The notes beneath the pieces were generated by a model. That model was not told the origin of the DNA and ran no database searches. It saw nothing but the letters and a program-made list of their open reading frames with translations. A DNA stretch of 64,000 bases from positions 19,686 through 83,685 of the forward strand of contig CAMDGD010000004.1 of assembly GCA_945897785.1 (NCBI GenBank). The letters are read 5' to 3'. Position 1 is the first letter of the stretch. Each line of letters begins with the position of its first letter. Of this stretch, positions 16,770 through 25,698 are shown piece by piece. Source of the DNA: Paludibacter jiangxiensis. GTDB taxonomy: Bacteria; Bacteroidota; Bacteroidia; Bacteroidales; Paludibacteraceae. A program made the position numbers and the translations under genes.

Positions 16770-17582
16770 CTACAAATCTGCAACTAATTCCTTCATCAAT
16801 AAGGTCATAAGTGGCTGTACATTATTGGCAATTTGTTGTACTTCTTCATGTGTTACTTCTACAATTTTACCTAGAACGCCAAGGTCGGTAATAATAGATA
16901 TAGCAAAACAGTGCAACCCTGCGTGCCTAGCCACAATTACCTCTGGCACAGTACTCATTCCTACGGCATCACCACCAATAATACGAAAATAGGCATACTC
17001 TGCCGGTGTTTCAAATGTAGGTCCTTGAGTACCAACATATACCCCTTCTTGTAACTTAATATGATTGTCTTGCGCAATTTTTTTGGCTTTTTCGCGAAGC
17101 GTTTTGCTATATGCCTCACTCATATCGGGAAAACGAGTACCTAATGATTCACTATTTTTTCCTCGCAAAGGGTGTTCGGGAAACAAATTTATATGATCGC
17201 GAATAAGCATAAGATCACCAATCTCAAAATCAGGATGCATACCCCCTGCAGCATTCGACAACAACAAGGTATTTATGCCCAATGCAGCCATCACACGCAC
17301 CGGGAAAGTTACTTCTTGCATGGAATAGCCTTCGTAAAAATGAAAACGCCCTTGCATGGCCAACACCTTTCGTTGTCCGAGTTTACCAACTATGAGTTTA
17401 CCACTATGCCCTTCTACAGTAGAAACTGGGAAATTAGGAATAGTTTCGTAGGGCAGTTCAATTTTATCAGTAATTTGATTGGCCAAGTCGCCTAATCCTG
17501 TACCAAGAATAATTCCCACAGCAGGAATTTCAGGTAGCTTACTTTCTAAAAAGGCTACGGTTTGTTTTATTTTTGCTAACAT
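16770..17582 (-). CDS. Purine-nucleoside phosphorylase
   Basis: A 270-residue trimeric-type PNP (PNP/MTAP family), splitting inosine or guanosine with phosphate. I use the ATG at 17582 (MLAKIKQTVAFL). Motifs: GIILGTGLGDLA (phosphate loop), VEGHSGKL, MQGRFHFYEGY, LLSNAAGGMHPDFEIGDLMLI, YVGTQGPTFETPAEY, and GGDAVGMSTVPEV with the purine-binding Glu near TFETP. The start lies inside the end of lpxK (44-base overlap), so the two genes are coupled, lpxK first. No MTAP-specific feature is seen. Confidence 0.93.
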   Translation of the reverse strand: MLAKIKQTVAFLESKLPEIPAVGIILGTGLGDLANQITDKIELPYETIPNFPVSTVEGHSGKLIVGKLGQRKVLAMQGRFHFYEGYSMQEVTFPVRVMAALGINTLLLSNAAGGMHPDFEIGDLMLIRDHINLFPEHPLRGKNSESLGTRFPDMSEAYSKTLREKAKKIAQDNHIKLQEGVYVGTQGPTFETPAEYAYFRIIGGDAVGMSTVPEVIVARHAGLHCFAISIITDLGVLGKIVEVTHEEVQQIANNVQPLMTLLMKELVADL

Positions 17583-18636
17583 AACCCAGTATTTGCTCGT
17601 TAAACAATTTCTCTTGATCAAATAAGAATGTTACCTCAATAGGCAACATATAAATAAATTCTTTTACACTCTCCGGAAACAATCTATTACCTACCAACCG
17701 GGCAGCATCTTTTTCTGTTGTGATAATAATTTTTTTTGCCCTTTCTATCGATTTAAATTTATTTTCGATAGCGATTAAATCATCTTCTGTATAAAAATGA
17801 TGGTCGGGATATTCTATTGCTTGCAGGTGAGAGGTATATTGGTGTAAATAATCTATCAAATGCTGTTGCGATACGATACCGGTAAACACCAAAAGTTCAT
17901 ATTTTTCCTTTAAAATAAGTTCTTTAGTTATCCGTTTTGTTTTATCAGAGGCAAACACCGGAATCAATTCCTTATACACATACTTTGAAAAATACAGGTT
18001 TTGGTATGGATACAAACTCAGGGTTTTGGTAACCAAACGATAGTCTATTGGTTGTGCCGTTTCGGGACATTTAGTTACAATAACAATATTGGCTCGTTTT
18101 CTGTTTGAGGCTGGTTCTCGCAAATTACCAATAGGCAATAACCGGTCGGAAGTTATCAATCTATTATAATCTGTAAGTAAGATACTTATTCCGGGTTGAA
18201 CAAAACGGTGTTGAAACGCATCGTCGAGCACAATAGCTCCTAGCTCTGGGCCATAATCAGACGCCAACAAATTTTCTATACCTCTACACCTATTGCCGTC
18301 AACAGCAACAACAACATTTTCTTTATACTTTTGCAAGATCTGAAAAGGTTCGTCACCAATGCTATCACAATCGGAACTTTCATCTGCTAAAATAAATCCA
18401 CGCGTAGTTCGTTTATACCCTCTACTGAGCATCGCCACTTTCATTATAGGCGAGAGTAACTTAAGCAAGTATTCGGTATGTGGCGTTTTTCCAGTACCTC
18501 CAACAGTAATATTTCCTACCGAAATAATTGGTAAATCGTATTTTTTACTGCTTAAAAGGCCCACATCAAAGAGCCAGTTTCGAATACCAACTCCCATGCT
18601 ATACAGAAGCATTATCGGAAATAATAATAATTTCAT
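17539..18636 (-). CDS. lpxK: Tetraacyldisaccharide 4'-kinase LpxK
   Basis: A 365-residue inner-membrane lipid A kinase from the ATG at 18636 (MKLLLFPIMLLYSMGVGIRN), whose first helix anchors it in the membrane; the longer frame adds residues with no resemblance to the family. The ATP loop ISVGNITVGGTGKTP is at about residues 38-52, then SRGYKR, DEPFQI, ILDDAFQHR with the catalytic Asp-His pair, and LLTDYN. Its presence shows a Gram-negative envelope. The end overlaps the PNP start by 44 bases. Confidence 0.95.
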   Translation of the reverse strand: MKLLLFPIMLLYSMGVGIRNWLFDVGLLSSKKYDLPIISVGNITVGGTGKTPHTEYLLKLLSPIMKVAMLSRGYKRTTRGFILADESSDCDSIGDEPFQILQKYKENVVVAVDGNRCRGIENLLASDYGPELGAIVLDDAFQHRFVQPGISILLTDYNRLITSDRLLPIGNLREPASNRKRANIVIVTKCPETAQPIDYRLVTKTLSLYPYQNLYFSKYVYKELIPVFASDKTKRITKELILKEKYELLVFTGIVSQQHLIDYLHQYTSHLQAIEYPDHHFYTEDDLIAIENKFKSIERAKKIIITTEKDAARLVGNRLFPESVKEFIYMLPIEVTFLFDQEKLFNEQILGYVSKNKTNRSLFRK

Positions 18637-18888
18637 CAGAATAAATTTAGAAAAGCTACAATCCAACGCAAATTTTGTTATCAAAAAATGTAGTGTAAAT
18701 ACATTTTTGTAAGCTTTTTTAGTACATAAACAACAAATATAGTTCATTTCTTACACTATTCAATAAAAACCCACAAAAACACAAGGGAAACCTTTTATGT
18801 TAAAATTCAATTTAATTGATATATTACATTACTTTTTTTGTATTTTTATTGCGATATTTAACATATTTTAATCAAAACAACTTCTATT

Positions 18889-19767
18889 ATGAAACACACA
18901 AACACAAGCGCTCAAAAACTCAATTATGCGCATTTTTTCGAAATGGGGGGAATTGGATTTACGGGACTTAAGAAATTTCTACTTGTTTTAAGTGCCCTAA
19001 GCTTACTTTGCTTTTCGTCTTGTTCAGATAAAGACGATGAAGCCAATGCAATTTCGGTTGATGAAGCTGCAGAAATTACAGCAGCCAGCCTCGGGAGCTC
19101 AAGTGGTGGAGCGCTTTTGTACATAAGCACTTCTGCTGATTTTTCGGCAACAGAAACTTCGCTTCGAGGAGCTGTTATAAGTACTGATACTATAATTTTA
19201 GCGCAAGCCCAAGCAAGGGATAGCGGAATAATAGTTTCGGCTACAGCTGGCAATGTTGGTGATTGGAATTACAATTGGTATTACACGCATAAGCTAATTG
19301 TTGATGGGTATCTAACCCCCTTACAAGTAAATTCAACATTTAATTATAGTGGCGGTTTAGACATTCCTCGATATACCTCGTCGCACTCAGGCAACGGTAG
19401 TTTTGTTTATACCAACTTGGGTACAGGGGTTATTAGCTTATCCGTTCCGGGGTCGTACACCGTTGATTCTTTATGGACCTTAAACGGCACCTTTACGCGT
19501 GAAGCAACACATACCTCAAAAATAACTGCCAAAGTAATAACAAGCAAAACTACGCTTACTTTTGATGATTGTAAAGTATATACCGACGGCAGTAAAAAAA
19601 TTAAAAGCGGTTCGGCCGGTATTACCATTAGTGGTTCTGTGCCATCAATAGGTGAGTTCTCGTATAATGGAAGGATTTATTTTAATGGTACGGGAGAAGG
19701 CAATTTGGAGATTAATGGAAAAACATATATAATTTCCTTAACTCAAGGAGAAATTATCTCCAAATAA
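18889..19767 (+). CDS. Hypothetical surface lipoprotein
   Basis: A 292-residue protein I do not recognise. A hydrophobic segment LKKFLLVLSALSLLCFSSC ends in a lipobox with Cys at about residue 46, so it is likely lipidated and exported; this places the cleavage unusually far in, and the internal Met at residue 19 (MGGIGF) may be the real start. The mature part is rich in Ser, Thr, Gly and short beta-strand patterns (SATAGNVGDWNYNWYYTH, NGTFTREATHTSKI), like a beta-sandwich or barrel. It stands alone between lpxK (divergent) and mdh (convergent), with a strong terminator after it. Confidence 0.7.
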   Translation: MKHTNTSAQKLNYAHFFEMGGIGFTGLKKFLLVLSALSLLCFSSCSDKDDEANAISVDEAAEITAASLGSSSGGALLYISTSADFSATETSLRGAVISTDTIILAQAQARDSGIIVSATAGNVGDWNYNWYYTHKLIVDGYLTPLQVNSTFNYSGGLDIPRYTSSHSGNGSFVYTNLGTGVISLSVPGSYTVDSLWTLNGTFTREATHTSKITAKVITSKTTLTFDDCKVYTDGSKKIKSGSAGITISGSVPSIGEFSYNGRIYFNGTGEGNLEINGKTYIISLTQGEIISK

Positions 19768-19806
19768 ATAATGCGATTATAATAAGGTCGTCCTCTTGCC
19801 TTATTT

Positions 19807-19865
19807 AAGATGCTAATTATTAAACTTTTTAATTAATTTGTAAACTAATTCCCTTCGGTCATTTA
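19807..19865 (+). repeat. Dispersed 59-base repeat, copy 1
   Basis: A non-coding stretch that aligns without gaps to 22707-22765. Counting by eye, 42 of 59 bases match; the right-hand core TTGTAAAYTAAWTCCCTT followed by YRGYCATTTA is best kept. Both copies are intergenic. In such AT-rich DNA the left part could be chance. Confidence 0.4.
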
Positions 19866-19910
19866 GTTGCACATTGATAAATAGTATATGCTTAGTCTTG
19901 TACAAAAATA

Positions 19911-19948
19911 AAAAAAATAGCACAACAAAATTGTTGTGCTATTTTTTT
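19911..19948. terminator. Bidirectional terminator between the lipoprotein gene and mdh
   Basis: AAAAAAATAGCACAAC (19911-19926), a six-base loop, GTTGTGCTATTTTTTT (19933-19948): a perfect 16-bp stem with A run on one side and T run on the other, so it ends transcripts from both convergent genes. Confidence 0.9.
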
Positions 19949-19970
19949 ATCAATTTATATTTAATGTATC

Positions 19971-20912
19971 CTAAATAAGCTTCATTTCGGCTAACACACT
20001 ATTCATACTACGCACTGCATCGGCACTTTTAGCAAATAATTCTTGTTCTGCATCGTTCAATTTGTTTTCGGCAATTCCTTCAACACCGTTTTTACCAATA
20101 ATTGCCGGTACACCTATACAAATATCTTTTTGACCAAATTCGCCATCCAAATACACACAACTAGCAATTACTTTCTTTTGGTCTTTCAAGATAGCCTCAA
20201 CAACAGCAGCTCCGGCAGCTCCTGGTGCATACCAAGCTGAAGTACCAATTAATGCGGTTAAAGTAGCACCACCAACCATAGTTGCTTTTACTACTTCCTC
20301 TTGCTTCTCGGGAGACAACAATTCTGACACTGCTTTTCCTTGACACGAAGCGAAACGAATTAAAGGAATCATGGTAGTATCACCGTGTCCACCAATTACC
20401 ATAGCATCGATATCGCTTTGACACGCACCAAGCGCATTAGATAAATTATATTTAAAACGAGATGAGTCAAGCAAACCGCCCATACCAATAATTCTGTTTT
20501 TAGGCAGTTTGGTTAGTTTAAGCGATAAGTAAGTCATGGTATCCATTGGGTTAGCAATAACAATTAAAATAGCATTTGGTGAATGCTTTAACACATTTTC
20601 GCAAACAGATTGTACAATATTAGCGTTAACACCTATTAAATCTTCGCGAGTCATTCCCGGTTTTCGTGGCACTCCCGAAGTAATAACCACTACATCAGAA
20701 TTGGCAGTTTTTGAATAGTCGTTGGTTACTCCAATCAAGTTGGTTTTAAAGTTTAGTAACGAAGCACATTGGTTAATATCCATTGCTTTTCCTTCGGCAA
20801 AACCTTCTTTCACATCCAACATGACAACTTCGTCGGCAATTTTATTCACAGTAAGTACTTGGGCGCATGTTGCACCTACATTTCCGGCTCCTACAACGGT
20901 TACTTTTGACAT
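19971..20912 (-). CDS. mdh: Malate dehydrogenase (LDH-like class)
   Basis: A 313-residue NAD-dependent malate dehydrogenase. The dinucleotide loop VVGAGNVGAT is at residues 5-14 with Asp (MLDVKEG) at the end of the second strand selecting NAD. The catalytic His is in GGHGDTTMIPL, and substrate Arg in SGVPRKPGMTREDL and RIIGMGGLLDSSRF. The two Arg of the mobile loop (RKPGMTR) mark malate rather than lactate. It is a single gene with an upstream palindrome overlapping the promoter (20976-20997). Confidence 0.93.
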   Translation of the reverse strand: MSKVTVVGAGNVGATCAQVLTVNKIADEVVMLDVKEGFAEGKAMDINQCASLLNFKTNLIGVTNDYSKTANSDVVVITSGVPRKPGMTREDLIGVNANIVQSVCENVLKHSPNAILIVIANPMDTMTYLSLKLTKLPKNRIIGMGGLLDSSRFKYNLSNALGACQSDIDAMVIGGHGDTTMIPLIRFASCQGKAVSELLSPEKQEEVVKATMVGGATLTALIGTSAWYAPGAAGAAVVEAILKDQKKVIASCVYLDGEFGQKDICIGVPAIIGKNGVEGIAENKLNDAEQELFAKSADAVRSMNSVLAEMKLI

Positions 20913-21265
20913 ATGGGTAAATTTTTAGTTTATATGGTTTTTAAAATATTCTTTACAAAAATAGAATTATTCTTCATTACGGAAAAATTTCCGTAATTTA
21001 TTTTACCGATTTTTTGCTAAAATTATGTGTTTTAAACTAAAATAGTACAATTAAATGAAATAGCTCTCGAAACAAAGGACGAGTAGTAGTTAAAAAAGTT
21101 GACAATAACCCTAGTTGTAAGAGTTAAATTTAGAGAATAGGAAATAAAAAACTGGATATAGTAATGAAAAACTTCTGTTTTATAGATTATTTTTTTTAAT
21201 AAAAGCAACTTAAGTGCGATTGCTGCTATAATTGCGCCACTACTAGTCAGTAAATTAGTAAAAAG
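20913..21265. other. Gap between mdh and holB
   Basis: About 350 AT-rich bases. It holds the mdh promoter and palindrome near 20956-20997. The rest, up to the end of holB at 21266, shows no ORF, RNA gene or clear terminator to me. Confidence 0.5.
20956..20997 (-). promoter_or_regulatory. mdh promoter with overlapping operator-like palindrome
   Basis: On the minus strand TATTTTTG at 20963-20956 is the -7 box, 44 bases before the mdh ATG. A perfect inverted repeat, ATTACGGAAA (20976-20985) and TTTCCGTAAT (20988-20997), covers the -33 position. No T run follows, so it is more likely a protein site than a terminator. Confidence 0.6.
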
Positions 21266-22423
21266 CTAATTTTTTAACAACATAATAAGCTTTAAGGCTA
21301 AATCGTAAAAAACAAAGCGAGCCTGCACATTTTGGTCAATATGCTGTTCGGCCAAGCCAAGTTCATGCATAATGCTAATTACATTGCTTTCGTTAATAAA
21401 TGGAGCAAATTTATCGGCAAATTCTCGTTCAGTTTTTGAGAGGTAGTTTAGCTCTTGCCGTTTTAAGTTGTAAATAAAATTCTCACGAATCATATGCTGC
21501 GAATACACCAAAAACCGTTTCTGGTTTTCTCTACCAATTTTGGCCATATTACCCGAAAAAATTTTGAGTGCTTGTAGCGAATTTCCTTTTTCGCTTATCT
21601 TTTTATGAAATTTTATTCCATAAGCCGTACGCATCAATTGCATAAAGTTTTCAAGATGCATTTGGTTTGATTCATTTGCAGCAAGCTCTTGTGTTGCTTT
21701 ACTAAAATTGCCGTTTACTAATCGAGCCAAGCATTGCGAATCGGTTATAGGTAAGTCAAATCTTTCAAAAAGAGCATTTGCTAAATCTTGCACCGCTATA
21801 GGCGGAATATTAATTCGTTGTACGCGCGATTGTATGGTGGAAATAATAGTATCTGAAGCATCGGAAAGCAACAGAAAGAGAGTCTTTGGAGGAGGCTCTT
21901 CAATAATTTTCAATAGTTTATTGGCACATTGTTCATGCATCTTTTCTGCCTGCCAAATAAGCATTATTTTGTATTCCGACTCGTATGTTTTGAGGTTTAG
22001 CTTTCGGAGTATCTCCTGACTCTCATTCGAATAGATAAGTCCCTTTTTGCCTTCACCGGCAATTTTCTCGAACCATTCATCTTCGCTAAAATAAGGATTC
22101 TCTATTAACGATGATCTAAATGGAGCGATAAAATCATCACAAACAACAGTAGTTTTATTTGACGGTTTAATAACTGGAAAAACAAAGTGCATGTCGGGAT
22201 GCACCAATTTAGCAAACTTTAAACAGGAAGGGCACTTTCCGCACGAATCGTTTTCTCCCCTATCTTGACAACAAATATATTGAGCATAGGCTAAAGCAAG
22301 CGCTCGTTTACCTACACCTACACCACCACTAAAAAGTTGCGCATGTGGTATTCGCTGTTCTTTAACCGTTTGAATTAAGCGATTCTTAACAGCATCTTGT
22401 CCAATGATAGATGAAAAAAGCAT
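21266..22423 (-). CDS. holB: DNA polymerase III delta' subunit
   Basis: A 385-residue clamp-loader ATPase-fold protein. It starts with the family's IIGQDAVKNRLIQTV and HAQLFSGGVGVGKRALALAYA (P-loop, about residues 32-41); four zinc-type Cys lie in CCQDRGENDSCGKCPSCLKF (about 51-70). KIMLIWQAEKMHEQCANKLLKIIEEPP and LSDASDTIISTIQSRVQRI are the conserved box with the SRC-like SRV. P-loop is partly kept (GKR instead of GKT), in line with delta' that does not hydrolyse ATP. A -7 box CAAAAATA (minus TATTTTTG) lies at 22441-22448. Confidence 0.92.
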   Translation of the reverse strand: MLFSSIIGQDAVKNRLIQTVKEQRIPHAQLFSGGVGVGKRALALAYAQYICCQDRGENDSCGKCPSCLKFAKLVHPDMHFVFPVIKPSNKTTVVCDDFIAPFRSSLIENPYFSEDEWFEKIAGEGKKGLIYSNESQEILRKLNLKTYESEYKIMLIWQAEKMHEQCANKLLKIIEEPPPKTLFLLLSDASDTIISTIQSRVQRINIPPIAVQDLANALFERFDLPITDSQCLARLVNGNFSKATQELAANESNQMHLENFMQLMRTAYGIKFHKKISEKGNSLQALKIFSGNMAKIGRENQKRFLVYSQHMIRENFIYNLKRQELNYLSKTEREFADKFAPFINESNVISIMHELGLAEQHIDQNVQARFVFYDLALKLIMLLKN

Positions 22424-22706
22424 ATTTTCTAAGTTGAATGCAAAAATAGAAAAATTAAGCGAATTGAAGTGTGTTCATGCTAATAGTTTGCATAAGATAG
22501 TCTCTCGTTCTAAAACCTTTCTTTAAACAAATGCCTTCGTTTTACCTATATATACATGTAAAAACGAAAAGTTTTAGGGCAAAGATTGAGAAAACAGAGA
22601 GCTAAGAATCTAGACAAAAGAGTAAAGAATAAAAACGGGTTTTTTAAATTACAATAAAAAAGACTTTCAGTGCTCAAACGATTAACCAGTTAAACTATGT
22701 ATCAGT

Positions 22707-22765
22707 AAGCTTCTTAATTATTATCTATTTGATTACCTTGTAAATTAAATCCCTTTAGCCATTTA
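22707..22765 (+). repeat. Dispersed 59-base repeat, copy 2
   Basis: Partner of 19807-19865, same orientation, same length, matching best over the last 43 bases (33 of 43). Non-coding in both places. Confidence 0.4.
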
Positions 22766-22856
22766 CAGTTTGTTGTATATTATAAAACGGCACATACATA
22801 AATACCCTTTTTATCGAATTAATATGTTACAATTTCTATATCTAAATCCCTTTTTG

Positions 22857-22864
22857 TATTTTTG
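22857..22864 (+). promoter_or_regulatory. -7 element of metF
   Basis: TATTTTTG at 22857-22864, 29 bases before the GTG start of metF. The -33 position reads TTTC. Confidence 0.55.
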
Positions 22865-22893
22865 CCCCGAGTACTAATGAAATTTATTGTCAA

Positions 22894-23850
22894 GTGAAAA
22901 TAATCGATTTAATCAATCAAAGCAAAAAGACCGCATTCTCTTTTGAGTTATTACCTCCATTAAAAGGTAATAGTATAGATAAAGTCTATAACGGTATCGA
23001 CCCTTTATTGCAGTTTGAGCCTACTTATATTAACATTACCACTCACCATAGTGAGTTTGTACAACGCACTTTAGATACTGGCGAGGTAGTAAAACAAAAC
23101 ATTCGCAAACGCCCGGGTACAGTATCTATTGCCTCAGTAATACAACATAAATACAATATTCCTACCGTACCACATGTTATCTGTGCGGGTTTTTCTAAAA
23201 GCGACACAGAATATGCCTTGGTTGATTTACAACTTTTAGGCATTACTGATTTATTGGTATTACAAGGAGATAAAGGTAAGCTTGAACCCAATTACATACC
23301 CGAAGGCGAAGGACATAATTATGCTATAGAACTACAGAAGCAAATCAATCAGTTTAATGAAGGCGCTTTTATTGACGGAAGTACAATGGCCGATAAGCCG
23401 GTTACTCCTTTCTCGTATGGTGTTGCCGGTTATCCAGAAAAACATGCAGATGCCATAAGCATGGATATGGATATTTATTATTTAAAAGAGAAGGTAAAAG
23501 CAGGAGCCGATTATATTGTTACCCAAATGTTTTTCGACAATCAAAAATACTTTGATTTTGTTTCCCGTTGCCGTGCCGAAGGCATTACCGTACCAATTAT
23601 TCCAGGCATTAAACCTGTTGTTTTAATGAATCAGCTAACAGTATTGCCAAAAATATTTGGTTCATCCATTCCGGAGCCCTTTGCCAACGAACTAGCCAAA
23701 TGCAAAACAGATGAAGCAGCAAACGAAGTAGGTACTGCTTGGTGCATTGAGCAATGCAAAGAACTAATAGCACAACAAGTGCCCAGCTTGCATTTTTACA
23801 CTTTTATGGCAACCGACAGCGTGGCAAAAGTGGCAAACGCTGTGTATTAA
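22894..23850 (+). CDS. metF: 5,10-methylenetetrahydrofolate reductase
   Basis: A 318-residue FAD-dependent MetF, giving 5-methyl-THF for methionine synthesis. The start is a GTG at 22894 (VKIIDLINQ). Motifs: FSFELLPP with the catalytic Glu near residue 18, INITTHHSEF, LLVLQGDKGK with the folate-contacting Asp, YGVAGYPEKH and ADYIVTQMFFDNQKYF, then IIPGIKPV. The Thr-His-His in place of the more common VTxGA is a Bacteroidota-like variation. A DUF4834-like gene follows after 15 bp, probably on the same transcript. Confidence 0.93.
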   Translation: MKIIDLINQSKKTAFSFELLPPLKGNSIDKVYNGIDPLLQFEPTYINITTHHSEFVQRTLDTGEVVKQNIRKRPGTVSIASVIQHKYNIPTVPHVICAGFSKSDTEYALVDLQLLGITDLLVLQGDKGKLEPNYIPEGEGHNYAIELQKQINQFNEGAFIDGSTMADKPVTPFSYGVAGYPEKHADAISMDMDIYYLKEKVKAGADYIVTQMFFDNQKYFDFVSRCRAEGITVPIIPGIKPVVLMNQLTVLPKIFGSSIPEPFANELAKCKTDEAANEVGTAWCIEQCKELIAQQVPSLHFYTFMATDSVAKVANAVY

Positions 23851-23865
23851 TAAAAAACGCTTCCA

Positions 23866-24093
23866 ATGATATATATTTTTATTCTCATTTTTATTCTATT
23901 GCTTTTTGGGGTATCTTTTTTTTTCGGGATATTCAACTTTATTTTGCGCCTACTAGCCGCACTCTTTTTGTTTGGAAGAAAAACAGACAAACAAGCAAGC
24001 AAGAAGGCCGAATATACCCAGCCCACACAAAAGAAAAAATCTCTCTTCAATAAACAAGAAGCAGAAGATGCCGACTTTGAAGAAATAAAATGA
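23866..24093 (+). CDS. Small membrane protein, DUF4834-like
   Basis: A 75-residue protein. The first ~35 residues form one or two hydrophobic helices (MIYIFILIFILLLFGVSFFF and FILRLLAALFLFG), then a basic stretch (KKAEYTQPTQKKKS) and an acidic end, DADFEEIK. That layout, and the place behind metF, fit DUF4834 as I remember it. No catalytic residue is visible; function unknown. Confidence 0.6.
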   Translation: MIYIFILIFILLLFGVSFFFGIFNFILRLLAALFLFGRKTDKQASKKAEYTQPTQKKKSLFNKQEAEDADFEEIK

Positions 24094-24424
24094 CGGTTGT
24101 TATAGATTCTGATTGTTATATTTTTTATGCTTATAGGCTAAAAAAATACTTTTTAACACTAAGCAACTTTTAAAATCACTATGTATGCTTACAAAAAAGC
24201 CGAGTAGTATAGTATTATTACGATTATTAATCCTTCAGAACACCTAAATAGTAAAACGGCCATAACAAATACCCTTCATATACTTGAAAACCTAATAGAA
24301 TAAAACTCTATCCACAAGCAATTCTATCATCTTCACTTTATTTAATAGCAATAGTTTGGTAACTACGGTCGAAAAATTTACCTTTGTATCGCTTTAAAAA
24401 ATTAATCATTTAAAATATAGTATC
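24094..24424. other. Gap before the aldolase gene
   Basis: About 330 AT-rich bases with no ORF or RNA gene seen apart from the aldolase promoter at its right end. Confidence 0.5.
24355..24386 (+). promoter_or_regulatory. Promoter of the aldolase gene
   Basis: TTTG at 24355-24358, a 20-base spacer and TACCTTTG at 24379-24386, 38 bases before the ATG. A strong match to the phylum consensus, as expected for a highly expressed glycolytic gene. Confidence 0.8.
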
Positions 24425-25417
24425 ATGGTAAGTTACAAAGAATTAGGCCTTTCGAACACCAAAGCGTTGTTTGCAAAAGCACATGCAGGGAAATATGCAA
24501 TTCCCGCTTTCAATTTTAACAATATGGAGCAATTACAAGCTATTATTCAGGCTTGTGTTGAAACAAAATCACCGGTTATTTTGCAAGTATCGGCTGGAGC
24601 GCGTAAATACGCAAACCAAACTATGCTTCGCTATATGGCTCAAGGAGCTGTTGAGTATGCTAAAGAATTAGGCTGCAACATTCCTATCGTACTTCACCTT
24701 GACCACGGAAACTCTTTCGAATTATGTAAAGAATGTATCGATTCGGGCTTTTCATCTGTAATGATTGACGGATCGCACTTGCCATACGAAGAAAACATTG
24801 CCTTAACCAAAAAAGTGGTTGAGTACGCACACGCAAATGATGTAACCGTTGAAGGCGAATTGGGTGTGTTAGCTGGTATCGAAGACGATGTAGTTGCAGA
24901 ACACCATACTTATACAGAACCAGATCAAGTAGAAGATTTTGTAAAGAAAACCGGCGTAGATTCGTTGGCTATTTCTATCGGAACATCGCATGGTGCAAAT
25001 AAATTTACTCCTGCACAATGTACCAGAAATGCTGATGGCGTGTTAATTCCACCTCCATTGCGTTTTGATATTCTAGAAGAAATTGAAAAAAGAATTCCCG
25101 GATTCCCTATCGTATTACACGGAGCATCATCTGTTCCTCAAGAATTAATTGCTGTTATTAACAATAACGGTGGAGCAATGAAAGATGCTATCGGAATTCC
25201 TGAATCAGAATTACGCCACGCAGCTACTTCAGCTGTATGCAAAGTAAATATCGACTCTGATGGTCGTATTGCTATGACGGCTGCTGTTCGCGAAGTATTG
25301 GCTACACAACCGGCTGAATTCGATCCAAGAAAATACTTAGGTCCGGCACGCGATCAACTAAAAGACTTATACAAACACAAAGTGCTAAATGTTTTAGGCA
25401 GCAACGACAAAGCTTAA
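24425..25417 (+). CDS. Fructose-bisphosphate aldolase, class II
   Basis: A 330-residue zinc-dependent aldolase that splits fructose-1,6-bisphosphate. Seen: AIPAFNFNNMEQLQA (N-terminus), VLHLDHGNSFELC with zinc His and catalytic Asp (about 80-92), VMIDGSHLPYEENI, VEGELGVLAGIED with metal Glu, ISIGTSHGANKF with zinc His, and IVLHGASSVP with zinc His. It belongs to the longer class IIB-like group. Single gene with strong promoter and terminator, consistent with high expression. Confidence 0.93.
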   Translation: MVSYKELGLSNTKALFAKAHAGKYAIPAFNFNNMEQLQAIIQACVETKSPVILQVSAGARKYANQTMLRYMAQGAVEYAKELGCNIPIVLHLDHGNSFELCKECIDSGFSSVMIDGSHLPYEENIALTKKVVEYAHANDVTVEGELGVLAGIEDDVVAEHHTYTEPDQVEDFVKKTGVDSLAISIGTSHGANKFTPAQCTRNADGVLIPPPLRFDILEEIEKRIPGFPIVLHGASSVPQELIAVINNNGGAMKDAIGIPESELRHAATSAVCKVNIDSDGRIAMTAAVREVLATQPAEFDPRKYLGPARDQLKDLYKHKVLNVLGSNDKA

Positions 25418-25436
25418 AAAAATAGTCAACGAAATT

Positions 25437-25472
25437 ATACCCTACACAGAAAACTGTGTGGGGTATTTTTTT
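25437..25472 (+). terminator. Terminator of the aldolase gene
   Basis: ATACCCTACACAG (25437-25449), loop AAAA, CTGTGTGGGGTAT (25454-25466), a 13-bp stem with one G-U pair, then a run of six T. Confidence 0.92.
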
Positions 25473-25640
25473 GAACTATAATTAATGTTAAATGTAAAGT
25501 TTCTTTTTACAGTACAAAACCAGGTACTATTACTTCAAATACGCCTAAAACAAGCGGTTATAGTAATTTTGCAAAGATATAACAGCTTGATTATCAAACA
25601 ACAAAAAACACTAAAAAGACTTAATATTTTTATGTACAAC

Positions 25641-25670
25641 TTGTTTTTAAATTCGTAATGCTTATTTTTG
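25641..25670 (+). promoter_or_regulatory. Promoter of the 70-residue membrane protein gene
   Basis: TTG at 25641-25643, 19-base spacer, TATTTTTG at 25663-25670, ending 28 bases before the ATG. This supports the short gene as real. Confidence 0.65.
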
Positions 25671-25698
25671 ACGCAACTTAAAATTTAACACATAGCCT

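Larger units (their letters stand above)
22424..22893. other. Gap between holB and metF (divergent)
   Basis: About 470 AT-rich bases. It holds the minus-strand holB -7 box (22441-22448), the second copy of the 59-base repeat (22707-22765) and the metF -7 box (22857-22864). I looked for SAM or THF riboswitch features before metF and saw none. Confidence 0.5.

Noticed and set aside
22424..22893. SAM or THF riboswitch before metF
   Set aside because: No paired core or conserved GA-rich parts were found, and the -7 box leaves a leader of only about 20 bases.
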